A DNA stretch of 64,000 bases from Botryosphaeria dothidea (GCA_011503125.2 WWBZ02000022.1:3162001-3226000); one strand, 5' to 3'; shown: positions 46,735-58,764, numbered from the stretch's first letter. The notes: a model not told the origin generated them from the sequence alone. Made by a program: numbers and translations.

Positions 46735-49096
46735 ATGGGTGTAAGTACAGCCTCTCAACAGCGCCGTCCGCGTGCCGGAGCGCGCCAGAGCTGCCCCTCC
46801 TTACCCCGCTGTGAGGTCATACCATTTGCGCGACAAGGCTGACGCGAATTCCGCCTTTTCAGCTCGCATCCAAGCTCGCCGCTGCCGGCCCTCCACAGGG
46901 AGGCCAATACCCGCCGCCTGGCGGCCAGCAGCCCGGTGGATATGTGAGTTGCCACTCTCCTTCCTGCCCAACATGCTGCTGCGCCATGTGCGACACGCAC
47001 GCTAACATGCCTCTAGCCCGGCGCGCCTTCGTACCAAGCCTACAACCCCGGCGGTCCCGGCGGTGCTGCACCTCCTGTAAGCGTCCCGTGAGCTGTTTTT
47101 CATTGCCCCTCCCCAGTCGCACTTCGTCATCACTCGGCCCGGTCTTCTGGTTGCGACTCATACAACAAAACATTTCGCACACCTCATCACCGACGGACTC
47201 CTGTCGCTTCCTGCCACCCTCACTTGGACTTTTCACCTGGTGAAGCCTCACGCCGCGATCCTCGCCTCCAATCTATCGCGTCATGTCTGGCTATCAGGCA
47301 TATTCGGGTGCCTACGGCGCGCCCAATCAGCACCCGCCGTACCCACAAGCGCCGCCGCAGCCAGGATACAATCCTAACGCCTACACACAGCAGTCGCCCG
47401 CACCACCGTACCAAGGCTATTCTTCACCTCCTCCGCAGTCGCCTTTTGGACAAGTTCCGCAATCGCCCTACGGACAGGTGCCGCAGTCGCCCTTTGGCCA
47501 GCAACAGGGTGGCTACAACAGGCCGCCGCCACCTCCTCCCCCGGCATCCACCCGACCGGGCGGTCTGTCAGCAGCCTCTGGGCATGCACCGACACCACAG
47601 CCTTATGGGCAACAACCTCCACCACAACCGTATAGCCAGCCCCAACAACCGTATGGCCAACCGCAACAGCCTTATGGCCAGCCTCCACAGCCTTATGGGC
47701 AACCACAGCAGCCATATGGGCAGCCACCGTCTTCACCATATGGACAACCACAATATAACCAGGGACCGGGCTATGGTGGATATGTTCGTCGGGCGCAGCA
47801 CAAAAACTTGCAATTGAAGGATATTTGCTAACGGATTGGTATTCTACAGGGTGGTCCCCCTCCCGGCCAGTATGGTGCGCCTCCTCAAGGACCTCCCGGC
47901 GGTGCTCCTCCACCAAGTGGCCCTCCCAACCCCGCGCAGCTTCAGGCGTACAAGCAGACTCTTCAGGGCGCCATCCAAGAGAACAACCTCCAGAACTTCT
48001 TCCCCCCCAACTCGCCTGCCCTTGACCAGATTGCCCACCGCGCTCCCCAGCAGGTAGCTCAGCTCTGCCAGCGTTGGCGCATCCCACAGGAGATCGGCAA
48101 TGACATTGTCAAGCTCGGTCTTTTTGATATCATCCTCTACATCGATGACTCTGGCTCCATGCAGTTTGAAGAGAACGGCGAGCGTATCAAGGATCTGAGG
48201 CTCATCCTGGAGCGTGTTGCCTATGCGGCCACGCTGTTCGACGATGATGGTATCTCGGTTCGCTTCATGAACTCTCTGCCTCCGCCGCAGGTGACGGAAC
48301 ACATTAAGAGTGACCAGCAGGTGGAGCAGCTCATGTCCCAGATTCAGTTCAAGGGTCTTACGCCCATGGGTTCGCACTTGAAGGAGCGCGTCTTGGATGA
48401 GGTTCTCCGCAATGCACGTGCTGGTCAGCTCCGCAAGCCTGTGCTCGTCATCACCATCACCGATGGCCAGCCCGCCGGTGAACCCCAGAATGCAGTCTTC
48501 GAGGCTATCAGGAACACCACTTCCGAGCTTAGCCGCATGCCGCAGTATGGTCCCGGTGCTATTCAGTTCCAATTCGCTCAGGTCGGCAACGATGAGAAGG
48601 CCCGTGAATTCCTTTCGAAACTTGATCAAGATCCTCAGGTTGGCCATCTGGTTGATTGCACGTCCAACTACGAGAACGAGTCGGCGGAGATGGCTAGATC
48701 TAACCCACCAGTTGACCTCACCCCTGAGCTTTGGCTTGTGAAGCTTCTGCTCGGTGCCATTGATCATTCGTATGACCGCAAGGATGAGAAGGCAGGCGGT
48801 CCTCCGCCGCCTGGTGGTTACGGTGGTCCGCCTCCCGGCCAGTACGGCGGTCCTCCTCCGGGCGGCCCAGGTGGCTACGGCCCGCCTCCGGTAAGAATCT
48901 GATGAGTCGTTGATTTGATGGCAGCGCTAACAGAAACATTTAGGGTCAGTACGGTCAGCCTCAGGGCTACCCTCCGCAAGGCGGTTATGGTGGTCCGCCC
49001 CCGGGCCAGTACGGTGCTCCTCCGCCTGGCCAAGGTGGATATGGTCGCCCCCCGCCTCCCCCAGGTCAGGGAGGCTACCAGGGTAGGCCTTACTAG
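46735..49096 (+). CDS. von Willebrand A-domain protein with Pro/Gly/Gln-rich repeats
   Basis: Six exons: 46735-46740, 46863-46943, 47017-47076, 47298-47783, 47850-48890 and 48944-49096; 608 residues. The first exon codes only Met-Gly. Residues about 1-210 are low-complexity repeats (QSPFGQVPQSPYGQVPQ, then many PYGQPQQ/PYGQPPQ units), and the C-terminus repeats GGPPPGQYG. Between them lies a vWA domain (about 300-500). Its MIDAS is complete: DDSGS (310-314), the Thr in KGLTPMGSH and the Asp in ITITDGQPAG. The segment before it (LQGAIQENNLQNFFPPN, IAHRAPQQVAQLC) is typical of this cytosolic fungal vWA family. It is probably a metal-dependent protein-binding scaffold; function unknown. An in-frame ATG at 47283 could be a second start, within the 221 bp third intron. 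Confidence 0.8.
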
Positions 49097-49367
49097 AGCA
49101 TCTGTCCTACTGCTCGGAGAATGAAGATCGTTTCTCGAGCGATCTGGACTGAATGTCCACTTTTCTTTTCGGTTGCGAAACAAGCCCTACTTTGATCCAA
49201 GACATTGATACGGTCTCATTTCTCTTATCCTTCAAGATTGATTACCCGGTCTTTCTGCTGCTTGCAGACAAAGACCAATCATGAGATAAAAAAAAAACGG
49301 AATATTATGATTTCCTAATCCTGGCAAAACTATGCTCCCACATGCTTTTAAAAGTGATGCATTGACT
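49097..49367. other. Convergent 3' spacer
   Basis: 271 bp between the vWA stop and the Cys-rich protein stop. It contains an A-run (49288-49297). Confidence 0.4.
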
Positions 49368-49712
49368 TCAAAGACAAAACCAACATTTAGGGCACCCTTC
49401 TAACTCCGACGAATCGCCTCGTTCATCTCCACAACGCTGACATATGGTCATACCCCAGTAGCAGATTGGACATCCATCCAAGAAGCTCTGGGATTCCAAT
49501 GCGTGATCCTCAGGGCATGTCCATTTTCTGCAGACGGCCTGTTGGTCCTGGCCCTTTTGAGTGTATTTAGCCTTCTTGGGTTCCAGATCCTTGACATCCC
49601 AGCCGCACTCATCGCAGTCGCGCGTCATGGGCCGGTCAGTGTGGGATTTCTGGCATGTACGCGTCGGACAGGTCCATTTGACAATGGAGCGCACGTGAGA
49701 AATTTTTGTCAT
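49368..49712 (-). CDS. Cys-rich 114-residue protein, zinc-ribbon-like
   Basis: An ATG at 49712 gives a compact frame of 114 residues with closely spaced Cys pairs: WTCPTRTCQKSH, RDCDECGWD, CRKWTCPEDH, DGCPICYWG, TICQRCGDE and EGCPKCWFC at the very C-terminus. Six CxxC or near-CxxC knuckles could hold two or three zinc ions. I do not recognise the family. I prefer this start to the ORF start at 49895 because the interval contains a T-run (about 49728-49740) translating as Lys-rich filler. No signal peptide, so a nuclear or cytosolic zinc-binding role is possible. The dense and regular Cys pairs make a chance frame unlikely. Confidence 0.55.
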   Translation of the reverse strand: MTKISHVRSIVKWTCPTRTCQKSHTDRPMTRDCDECGWDVKDLEPKKAKYTQKGQDQQAVCRKWTCPEDHALESQSFLDGCPICYWGMTICQRCGDERGDSSELEGCPKCWFCL

Positions 49713-50833
49713 GTTTGGTTTGGCCGAGTTTTTTTTTTTTGCTTCTGTTCTATCTGGTTTTTTTTTCGGTCCTGGTATTTGATGATGTATCGTATATCTC
49801 CAAATTTGCCAAAGGACGAAGTTAGCGGGATGAGATGGACCTACCAGTTTAGAGGGAAAATAATGATATGGCGCACTGCACCGAGAGGTATGCACGAGAA
49901 CGAGAATCGGAGACTGGTGGATTAGAGCGCTGTTGCATTGTATTTTAAATCGCTGCTACGCGGTCTATATAGTCCAATGAACTTCATTCGAGGCTTGTAA
50001 GCCATTGTTCTGGCAGAGAAAGAAACCTTTGTGCAAGTAGGGGCGGGGACAAAGAGATCAAATTGGGGTCGTTCGACCCAGCGCGGCGGCCGAGCTATTG
50101 TTATCCGCGTTTCCGTTGTTCGAACGCTTGTGGCGCTGTGGCTTGACGGCTGTTTCACACTTGACGTAAGTACCCCACTCCGGACAAAGACCCTCTACCA
50201 TGAGATCGATGCCAGCGCTTGTGATTGGTGGAACCCTGCCCCCTCCACAGCGTTTTGGGATGTGGTGTAGGCGCGGAGATGCTCTTTACATGAAGCAGCG
50301 CTGGCACATCAGCTACCACAGGATGATATCTCAGAAAGCAAAAAGGATTTGAATTACTATTACACGTATTACAAGTAGTCTACCTGAAAGTCGCAAGAAG
50401 AAAGAACAGCGACGTCCTACCAGCGCGTGTTCAGTTTGTTTGATTTAAAAAGCATACATACCAAAATTCCATCTAGCGTAGAAAGGAAAAAGCAGGCAGG
50501 AGAGAGACGAAAGGAAAGAACCCAGCACAAGGATATCCACCGTCAAACAGAACTTTCAATTCAATCAGTCAATCAAATCAGTATCCTTCGTAAGATCATA
50601 TTTTCTTCCCTCCGCTATTCTTTTGGAAAAAAAAAAAAAGAACCGCGAAGAGGAAGGAGAAGAAACGCATCATACAGCGATAACAATTTTTTTGCTTCCT
50701 TCAACGATAAAGGGGGATACGGGTCCATATCAAACGGTTCCCGTCGATAGTAGTACAGCTATGTTATCCTTCATCATGAACACATATATTTTTCTTTTCT
50801 TTTTTCTTTTTGCACAGGCGTTCGGAACGGTCT
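49713..50833. other. 1.1 kb spacer
   Basis: No gene recognised. It contains T-, A- and CT-rich runs (49728-49740, 50627-50639, 50786-50812). The right end is the 3' flank of the tandem-PH gene. Confidence 0.4.
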
Positions 50834-52299
50834 TCACCTAACAGGCAATGTGGCTCTCTGACCGCTCGTGCTGCCTCCGGACACAACTCGCTGGCCTGTC
50901 GCCGGCGCACCGTTCGCAGGCGCGGGACCTCCGGCCTTCTGATCGGTGGCGCCGCGGCGTGCCATCTCGGCCTCCTTGCGCTTTGCGAGTAGGCTCTTGA
51001 AGGCGCCGAGCCACTTGGTCATGTTCTCCTCGTCCGGTGCGTTGAAGCGGTAATTGCGTTCCTCGGCAATGATCTGCATGCAGAAGCGCTTGGTCTTGGA
51101 CATGGGATCGATCTCAACAGCATTGAGAATGTTGGCAAAGGGGATGATGAGGTTTGCGGAATATTCCTTGGCTGGGGTTAATATCACTGGTGTTCTTGGT
51201 CATATGTGGCTGATTCGACTTACATCTTCGTTCTTGTAGAGGCCGAGGGATTTGGGGCGGAGAACTACCCAGAGTTTCTTCCACTGGCGAACGCCCCCTT
51301 TTGACTTGAGAATGTACAACCAACCCTGGCAAATCACACGCTCCTCGTCAGGCTTGTTTGTGGCATTGTTTGTGCTCGTGTTTGCGCCGGCACTGCTCAT
51401 CTGACTGACGTTTCGGCCCAGGCTCGGGCGTCCGCTCATGGAGCTTTCGTAGCCGGTGTTGCCGTCATTGAGCTGTGAGAAGGACAGAGTGGATTCGCGG
51501 AATCCGGTGGGAACAGGGGTATCAGAGAAATCGGAAAAGGAAGCTTGCTCGTTGCCGGAGTACGCGACGGTGTGCGAGGCCCGTCTTGCGCTGTGGAGGT
51601 TGTTCGAGCGCATCGAACTTGGGGGCCGCGCGAAGCCCTCGCCCTCCGAAGAGCTGGACATCAGCTGCTCCCGATTCTTCTGCTCCGAGCTGCAATGCCG
51701 CGCGCTGAGGTTCCTGCCTGCGCCGGGGCTCGCCAGAATCATTTCCTCCTCTTCCTCGTCGATGCGTGATTCGCGACGAATCAACTCCACCCAGTCTTGT
51801 GCGTCTCGGTCGGAAAGGGCAGCGAGATGGTAGTTGCGTGAGGGCGAGAAGAGACCAAAGACATGTTTGGCTTTCTTTGACGAGTCGCGCTGGCGGGCGA
51901 CGGCGGTGATCTCATTGAGCGAGATTTGGTGGCGCAGGCGGGTCTCGTCGCGGTCCTTGTAGATGGACAGAGTATGGGGGCGCAGGACAAGGTAAACGGT
52001 CTTCCAGGTCTAGAGGCTTGGGGGTTAGTCGGGGTGGGTCGCTCGGGGGAAATTGTCGCGTGCGCGCCGCGGAAAGTGCGTACCTTAGTCTTCCGGGTGC
52101 GCTTCAGCAGCTCGCCCGACTTGAGGACGCGGTCGAACTCGAAGCTGCCATTCTGGTTGACGGGCGAAAAGACGCCAAGGCCAAGGTCTCCCTTCAGCGT
52201 GGCCTCGTCGGGCGGCGGCGGGGTGGAAGTGTTGATCCTCATGCGGGCGGGATTGGAAGGCATGGATTGCGGTGCGGCAGCGGGGGCTACGTCGGCCAT
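50834..52299 (-). CDS. Tandem PH-domain protein (Opy1-like)
   Basis: Exons 52299-52084, 52009-51224 and 51166-50834 (introns 74 and 57 bp); 444 residues. The first PH domain (about 55-170) reads LKSGELLKRTRKTKTWKTVY, LVLRPHTLSIYKDRDE and ends NYHLAALSDRDAQDWVELIR. The second (about 300-415) reads CQGWLYILKSKGGVRQWKKL, WVVLRPKSLGLYKNEDEYSA and ends PDEENMTKWLGAFKSLLAKR. Both have the invariant tryptophan in the last helix. A Ser-rich disordered linker joins them. Yeast Opy1 has the same two-PH layout and senses PI(4,5)P2 at the plasma membrane, so phosphoinositide binding is expected. The last acceptor (CCAAG at 51167) was chosen because it alone preserves the second PH frame. Divergent from EFL1. 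Confidence 0.87.
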
Positions 52300-52923
52300 T
52301 GTGGTCGCAGAAGAGTTGTCGCAATATATGGAGAGGGAGTGGCGAGAGTGGTGGTGCGGGATAGTGGTGCGAGGCTACGGGGGCATGGGCGCGCTGCGTT
52401 GTCACGGAGCTTGAGTATGTTTGAAGCTTGTCGGCTGCGGAGATGGTGCCAGGGGTGCTGCGGAAGGCATGAGCGGCGCGCGGAGCAGCAGGGCGCAGAG
52501 CTGGCGAGCGGGCCCGGGGACGCGCAGCGAGGAGCGGGCAGCGGGCTCTGGAGGAGTGCAGCAGCAGCGCAGGGTCGGGTGGTGGCTACTTTGTCGCGTT
52601 GTTCATTGCTTGTTAGGGGGCTTGACGAGAAGTGAGCTGCGCTAGTGTCCGATGCTCTGGATAGTGACGGCATAGCGCTGCCGCACAATTTAGCCTCAGA
52701 ACGCCTGGATTTTTATGACTCGCGCACTAGCGCACTGACGCAGAATGGCTCATCGTCCTGTCCCGCCGCCGCCAAACCACCACCGGCGACGTCAAAGACA
52801 AGCGGGGCTCTCCAGACTTCCCATAAAAGCCCGCCTCTGCGCGCCCGACACTCTCGACGCGCTGCGCCTTCCGTTGCGTGTGCAGAACTCACTTATTCCC
52901 GCCACGCCACTGCCTGCACCACC
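52300..52923. promoter_or_regulatory. Divergent promoter region, tandem-PH / EFL1
   Basis: 624 bp between outward-facing start codons. No gene recognised; GC-rich shadow frames only. Confidence 0.5.
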
Positions 52924-55900
52924 ATGCCCGTCGTCAGTCCGGAGAAGCTCGTCGAGCTACAGCAGGCCCACGATGGGATCCGCAATGTGCGCCTCCAATC
53001 TTCCTCCTCCGACGCCGCTACTGACTTCACGTCTCCAGATCTGCATCCTCGCTCACGTCGTACGTCTCGTCGCCGCGCCTCTCCTCCCTCTCGAGCCCCA
53101 CAACGGCCCCGCCGAGCATGCTGACACGCCTGTTACCTCAAGGACCATGGCAAGACCTCCCTCACCGACGCCCTGATCGCCACCAATGGCATTATATCTC
53201 CCAAGCTTGCCGGCAAGATCCGCTACCTCGACTCGCGTCCGGATGAGCAATTGCGCGGCATTACAATGGAGTCGTCGGCCATTTCTCTCTACTTTTCGCT
53301 GATGCGCCGCCCCGCTCCCGACGCCGAGCCGGTACGCCAGGAAAATCTCATCAACCTGATAGACTCGCCAGGACACATCGATTTCAGCAGTGAAGTGTCG
53401 ACGGCATCCAGATTGTGCGATGGCGCCGTAGTACTCGTTGACGCGGTAGAAGGAGTGTGCAGTCAGACCGTGACGGTCCTGCGCCAGACATGGGTTGAGA
53501 AGTTGAAGCCTCTTTTGGTCATCAACAAGATGGACCGTTTGGTCACAGAACTCAAGATGAGCCCCGGTGAGGCCTACACACATTTGAGTAAGTTACTAGA
53601 ACAGGTCAATGCCGTCATGGGCAGCTTTTTCCAAGGTGAGCGTATGGAAGATGATCTCAAGTGGAGAGAAAAGATGGATGAGCGTATCAGTGCCAAGGCA
53701 AAAGAGCGGGCCGACACGACCGACGGTAGCGAAGTTCCTACTGAAGCTACTGCCGACTATGAAGAGAAGGATGATGAAGACATCTATTTCGCTCCGGAAA
53801 AGAACAACGTCATCTTTAGCAGTGCCATCGATGGCTGGGCGTTTACAGTCAAGCAGTTTGCTGCCCTGTATGAACGGAAGCTTGGTATCAAGCGTTCCGT
53901 GCTAGAAAAGGTCCTATGGGGCGACTTCTACCTGGACCCAAAGACCAAGAAGGTCCTCGGCTCGAAGCACTTGAAAGGCAGAGCGCTCAAGCCCATCTTC
54001 GTACAGCTAGTTCTGGAACAGGTGTGGGCTGTCTATGAAGCCACTACAGGCGGCAACAAAGGGAAGGGGTGCGTGGATTTCCTTTTCTCCTCTCTCACTC
54101 ATGCAGACTGTATAGTTACCTGTAGCGCAATCAGAAGCTTATCATTCCATCGCATGCAGAGACCCCGCTTTGGTGGAGAAGATTACGAAAGGATTGAATC
54201 TCACTCTTCCCCCTCACCTTCTTCGCTCGCGAGATCCGCGAACCCTCCTCATGGCCATCTTTGCCGCATGGCTTCCGTTATCGACCGCTGTGCTCGTGTC
54301 AGTCATCGAGTCTCTACCATCCCCTCCGGCTGCACAGGCCGCTCGCATGAAGGAGCTTGTCAAGGAATCTCCTGGGGCCGATCACGTTGCCCCCGAGGTG
54401 CAGGATGCCATGGCGAGTTTCAAGAAAGAGAAGGAAGCACCAGTCGTCGCCTATGTCAGTAAAATGGTATCGGTCCCCGAGAGTGAGTTGCCAGAAAACA
54501 AACGACGCGGTGGCGGCACAATGAGTGCAGAAGAGGCACGAGAGCTGGCACGAAAAAAGCGCGCCGAGTTCGCCCGTGCCCAAGCTCTTCAAAACGGTGA
54601 CGACGATGACCTCTCCAGCATGACCCAAGCATTCGGCGCTACCTCAGTCATCAGCGAGGACGGGCCGCAGAACGCAGATGGAGAGGAGTCGCAGCAGAAG
54701 GAGGATCCAGAACACCTCATCGGCTTCGCCCGCATCTACTCGGGCACGTTGAGCGTCGGCGACGAGGTCTACGTCCTGCCGCCCAAGTTCTCGCCCGCCA
54801 CGCCGCACGCGCACCCGGAGCCGCAAAAGGTCACCATCACCGCGCTGTACCTCCTGATGGGCCGCGGCCTGGAGCCCCTGACCTCCGTCCCCGCCGGCTG
54901 CGTCTTCGGCATCGGCGGCCTGGCCGGCCACATCCTCAAGTCCGGCACCATCTGCAGCCAGCTCGAGGGCTCCGTCAACCTCGCCGGCGTCAACCTGGGC
55001 TCCCAGCCCATCGTGCGCGTCGCGCTCGAGCCGGAGAACCCGGGCGACCTGGGCAAGATGGTGGCGGGCCTGAAGCTGCTCGTGCAGAGCGACCCGTGCG
55101 TGCAGTACGAGGTGCTGGAGAGCGGCGAGCACGTCATCCTGACGGCTGGCGAGCTGCATCTGGAGCGCTGCCTGAAGGATTTGCGCGAGAGGTTCGCCCG
55201 CTGCGAGATCCAGGCCGGCGCGCCCATTGTGCCGTATAGGGAGAGTATTGTTGCCGCGGCGGAGATGAATCCCCCACAGAATAAGGACTTGCCTCGTGGA
55301 ACAGTGGTTGCGGTCACGACCAGCAAGCACGTCACGGTAAGGTTGCGCGTGAGGCCGCTTCCGGCGGCAGTCACTGAGTTTTTGGCGAAGAATGTGGGCG
55401 CCATCAAGCGGTTGTATGCGCAACGGCGGGCTGAGGAGCAGGAGAAGAAGGGCGGTGCCGCTGCCACTAACGAAGAGCAACCCGAGGAAGAGGTGGGAGA
55501 AGGCGACGTGGGCCTCGTAGCGGACGTGGATGTCGCGGAGGCCGGACAGGTTCTCACGATCAAGGACTTCAGAAAACAGCTCCTCGAAGCTTTCGCGGAG
55601 GCGAAGGGCGAGCGCGAGGTGTGGGAGGGCGTCGTGGAGAAGATCGCGTCGTTTGGACCGCGGAGAACGGGGCCAAACTTGCTGGTCGACGAGACCGGGT
55701 TGAGAGTGTTGCCGCACGTGTGAGTTTATCCCCTCTTTGGCTATCCTCTCTGGCGGATCCGCAAGAAAATGCTAATGGGTTGAAACAGCCTTTCTACAGA
55801 CCCTGACCAACACATCACCGTCAACCCCGACTCCGAAGTCACCCTCACGCCCCACGACTTCGGCGACAAGATCACCTACGCCTTCCAGCTCGCGACGTAC

Positions 55901-56491
55901 CAAGGCCCGCTGTGCAGCGAGCCCGTCCAGGGCATCTCCGTGCACGTCGAGTCCGTCGAGCTCGACCGGGCCGCCGCCGACCGGGCCGCCCTCGGCCGGC
56001 TCACGGGCGAAGTCATCAAGGCGGTGCGGTCGGGCGTGCACGGCGGGTTCCTCGACTGGTCGCCCCGCATGCTGCTGGCCATGTACAGCTGCGAGATCCA
56101 GTGCAGCACCGAGGTGCTCGGCCGCGTCTACGGCGTCGTCACGCGCCGCCGCGGCCGGATCGTCAGCGAGGCCATGAAGGAGGGCACGCCCTTCTTTTCC
56201 ATCACTGCGCTGCTGCCCGTCGCCGAGAGTTTTGGCTTCAGCGAGGAGATGCGGAAGCGCACGAGTGGCGCTGCGCAGCCCCAGCTGGTGTTCGTGGGCT
56301 TCGAGATGCTGGATGAGGATCCGTTCTGGGTGCCGTGGACGGAGGAGGAGATGGAGGATTTGGGCGAGCTGGCGGATAGGGAGAATGGGGCGAAGAGGTA
56401 TATGGATGGCGTTAGGAAGAGGAAGGGGTTGTTTGTCGGTGAGAAGATCGTGAGGGATGCGGAGAAGCAGAAGACGTTGAAGAATAAATAA
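52924..56491 (+). CDS. RIA1: Elongation-factor-like GTPase EFL1 / Ria1 (60S maturation)
   Basis: Five exons: 52924-52986, 53039-53059, 53143-54068, 54160-55719 and 55789-56491; introns 52, 83, 91 and 69 bp; 1090 residues, close to yeast Ria1 (1110). The GTPase loop is assembled across three exons: ICILAHV is an exon of just 21 nucleotides, followed by DHGKTSLTDALIATNG. Switch and G motifs are RGITMESS, LIDSPGHIDF and VINKMDR. The EF-2-like domains follow (LIGFARIYSGTLSVGDEVYV, GELHLERCLKDLRERFA, then a C-terminal EF-G domain IV/V with EVIKAVRSGVHGGFLDWSPR). An acidic insert sits in the G domain (EEKDDEDIYFAPEKNN). With Sdo1/SBDS it releases Tif6/eIF6 from pre-60S subunits in the cytoplasm. 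The stop codon lies inside AATAAATAAA. Intact and confidently assigned. Confidence 0.95.
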
Positions 56492-56792
56492 AAATTAGGC
56501 TGGGAATGGATGGCGCGTTGGGGTGACGGGAAAATTTCATTAGTTGAGTCAAGAGCGTGTAGACTACAGAACTTTTGTGTTTCTTGCTCGTGTTCTATGG
56601 AACCAATGTCTCGGCTTGATGGTAGTCTTGACCATATTCGTATTGGGCATTCCTCTTTCTCCCTCCAGAAGCTCTATTTCCTTGCTATACAGCAGAGGAG
56701 TAGAGCAGCGGGAAACCCGAATATCTGCCTCCCACAGTCCGTCCCTTCATTATATAAACTCATAAATCCAGAAAGGTGCTCCAATTTCGTTA
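56492..56792. other. EFL1 3' flank
   Basis: 301 bp between EFL1 and the decayed paralogue, which converge. No gene. Confidence 0.4.
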
Positions 56793-57405
56793 TCAGTCTT
56801 CCATCTGCATGCGCGTTTCTTCATTTAACCTCTGAAGAATCTCCTCCCGCAATTTTTGTAGGGAATGGACAAGTAGTTCGCGATTAAACAGTCCACGGCT
56901 ACTTGGCTGTTTCAGGTCCTCAATGAAGAGCACAAGAAGATCGTGCGAGGACTCCAATCGCGAGCAGCTACGGATGGTGAGGGGCATACCAGCGACGGTG
57001 CCACCTTCAGCACTGCCAGGACCGGTATCCACGGTAATGGGCGATGCTTGGTTGTGGCCTGTTGGCGGGGCCCGGTCAAAGCGTGGCAGAGCGGTTGTCG
57101 TTGCAGCTCCAGGTAGAGGCTCCATGGTGCTGCTGAGTTAGTTGTAAGACGGTGGAGCAAGTGAGGTTTCGTGTCCGTGGCTGGGTTGGGGATATAAAGT
57201 CACCGTTAGCATGCACGCGGGTCAATGCATTTGAGAAGGGACATTGCAACGTGCCTTTCCCGTTGGAAGTCCAAGCATCCGTCAGCATGAAAGTAGCTCG
57301 ACATCTTGTCAAAGATTTCATCTTCCGGGCGCCTTCACCTATGCTTGTCCAAAATCTCAAGACTCGTAGATTATACAGGTCTGTCCGGTATCTTTTTAAC
57401 GCCAT
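56793..57405 (-). pseudogene. Decayed copy of the small F-box-like family, copy B
   Basis: Two overlapping minus-strand frames carry successive parts of the family pattern. The upstream one (from 57405) has RFWTSIGEGARKMKSLTR, matching the central W..LGDDAR.L.RF motif of the other copies. The downstream one (to 56793) has LFIEDLKQPSSRGLFNRELL followed by a Leu/Glu helix, matching the C-terminal helix of copies C and D. No splice pair with the right phase joins them, and no LPAEIRN-type start precedes them. I infer a 5'-truncated, frame-shifted relic. A wrongly placed intron is the alternative. Confidence 0.5.
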
Positions 57406-57564
57406 GCCTGGTGGGGGCGAGTAATTGATTGGACGCGCAAATTGATAATACTCAAGTCATCTCGGCATAGGGAAGAAGGGAGGAGATGAGATTTGCTAGA
57501 ATCCGTGAAATGAAGTCTACATACTCTTGACCCAAAACAGGCAGAACCATTCTACACTATTACT
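57406..57564. other. Spacer between copies B and C
   Basis: 159 bp holding nothing recognisable; this is where the missing 5' part of copy B would be expected. Confidence 0.3.
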
Positions 57565-58405
57565 TTACTTCACTAGAGTCATCTTTGTGCGCTCAATTTC
57601 CTCCTCAGTGACCTTGTAGTACTCCTCGGTGAAAGTGGTGATGGACAGCACGAGCATATCGGCGCTCCAGAGCTTCTTATCATGCAGGCGCTTGGCATCC
57701 CCGCAGAGCATGTTGGCGAGCTCCCCAATAATCCTGGTCCTTCCGATGTTCACATCCGACGTTGATGCTCTGGGCCGGATCCAGGCACCGGGCTTGGCCT
57801 CGAGAACGAAGGGCGTGCTGAGGTCGATGACGACGGATCCGGAGTTGCGGCCTTTACCCGGTGTGCTGAGTTTGAAGCGCTGGATCAGCCTGGCGTTGTC
57901 GCCGACAGTGCGGAGCCAAGACATGACATTGAGCCAGTCTTTGCCGACGGGGCTGGAGACCATCAAGGGCCATTCGGTGCGGGAGTAGATAATTGGAAGT
58001 AGCTCGTAGCGGAAGCACCTGCAAACGGAGCCGTAAACTGGGATATAGAGACGCTTGGGCTGTAGATTAGTTTCAACGATGAGCTCGTACTATGTTAAAA
58101 GTAAGTTTGTCTGTACACGATGTGAGAGACGAGCCGACATACGATCATGTTGCGAATCTCTGCCGGGAGGTTGCAGAAGTAGGCGGGCCTGACTGTTTTG
58201 CTCTTTTTGACACTGGAAATTCATAAGCAGCATTGGCATTCCAGAGGTCTCGACGACGCTCATACCTTTCCGAGGGTCTCTTCTTGAGAAGACGAGGGTT
58301 ACGAGAAAGGCGTAACGCAGTCATCTCGCGCAGTTTGTTGTCGGCGAATTTTAAGCCATACCTGATGCACGCTTCCTTCTCGACTTCATAACGGATGTCG
58401 TGCAT
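57565..58405 (-). CDS. Small F-box-like family protein, copy C
   Basis: Exons 58405-58266, 58212-58143 and 58089-57565 (both introns 53 bp) give 244 residues. A basic N-terminus (MHDIRYEVEKEACIRYGLKF) precedes the family start motif FCNLPAEIRNMIYELIV. Then come RLYIPVYGSVCRCFRYELLP, the central WLRTVGDNARLIQRFKL, the beta-rich segment GSVVIDLSTPFVLEAK and the C-terminal ADMLVLSITTFTEEYYKVTE. The first intron acceptor (TTTCCAG at 58213) restores the frame into VKKSKTVRPAYF. The F-box-like reading of the first motif comes from resemblance only; no partner or substrate is implied. Closest to copy D in the order and length of its parts. Confidence 0.75.
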
Positions 58406-58764
58406 TTTGAAGTGCGTTATGGGGGTTCAATCTGAGCGTGACGTTACGGAAAATGTGGGGCAGTGAGGTGTTCACGGAGTCACTGCAGTCAAGAGTCGCC
58501 TGGCAGATCCAAATACCAAATAATCACCACGGCGGCCGGGACCGTAGTTTCTCCGGGTGCTACTGCGTACGGGTATTACAATTAGGCAGCTCTATCATAT
58601 CACGCGTGCTGACGGTGAGTAGATGAGTGGAGGGGAAAGAGACGTTGTCATCCATGGAAAATCTACTACAAGGTCCGCTCGCTTCCTCTTGCTAGCATAC
58701 AAGACCGAAATAAGCTATCCTGACACAAATTCTCCTCTTCTGCGTTCCCCTCGGTGAACATGGC
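58406..58764. promoter_or_regulatory. Spacer between copies C and D
   Basis: 359 bp, expected to hold the copy C promoter and copy D 3' end; nothing specific recognised. Confidence 0.35.

Noticed and set aside
54644..55717. 357-codon minus-strand frame under EFL1
   Set aside because: Shadow of the strongly biased EFL1 coding strand.
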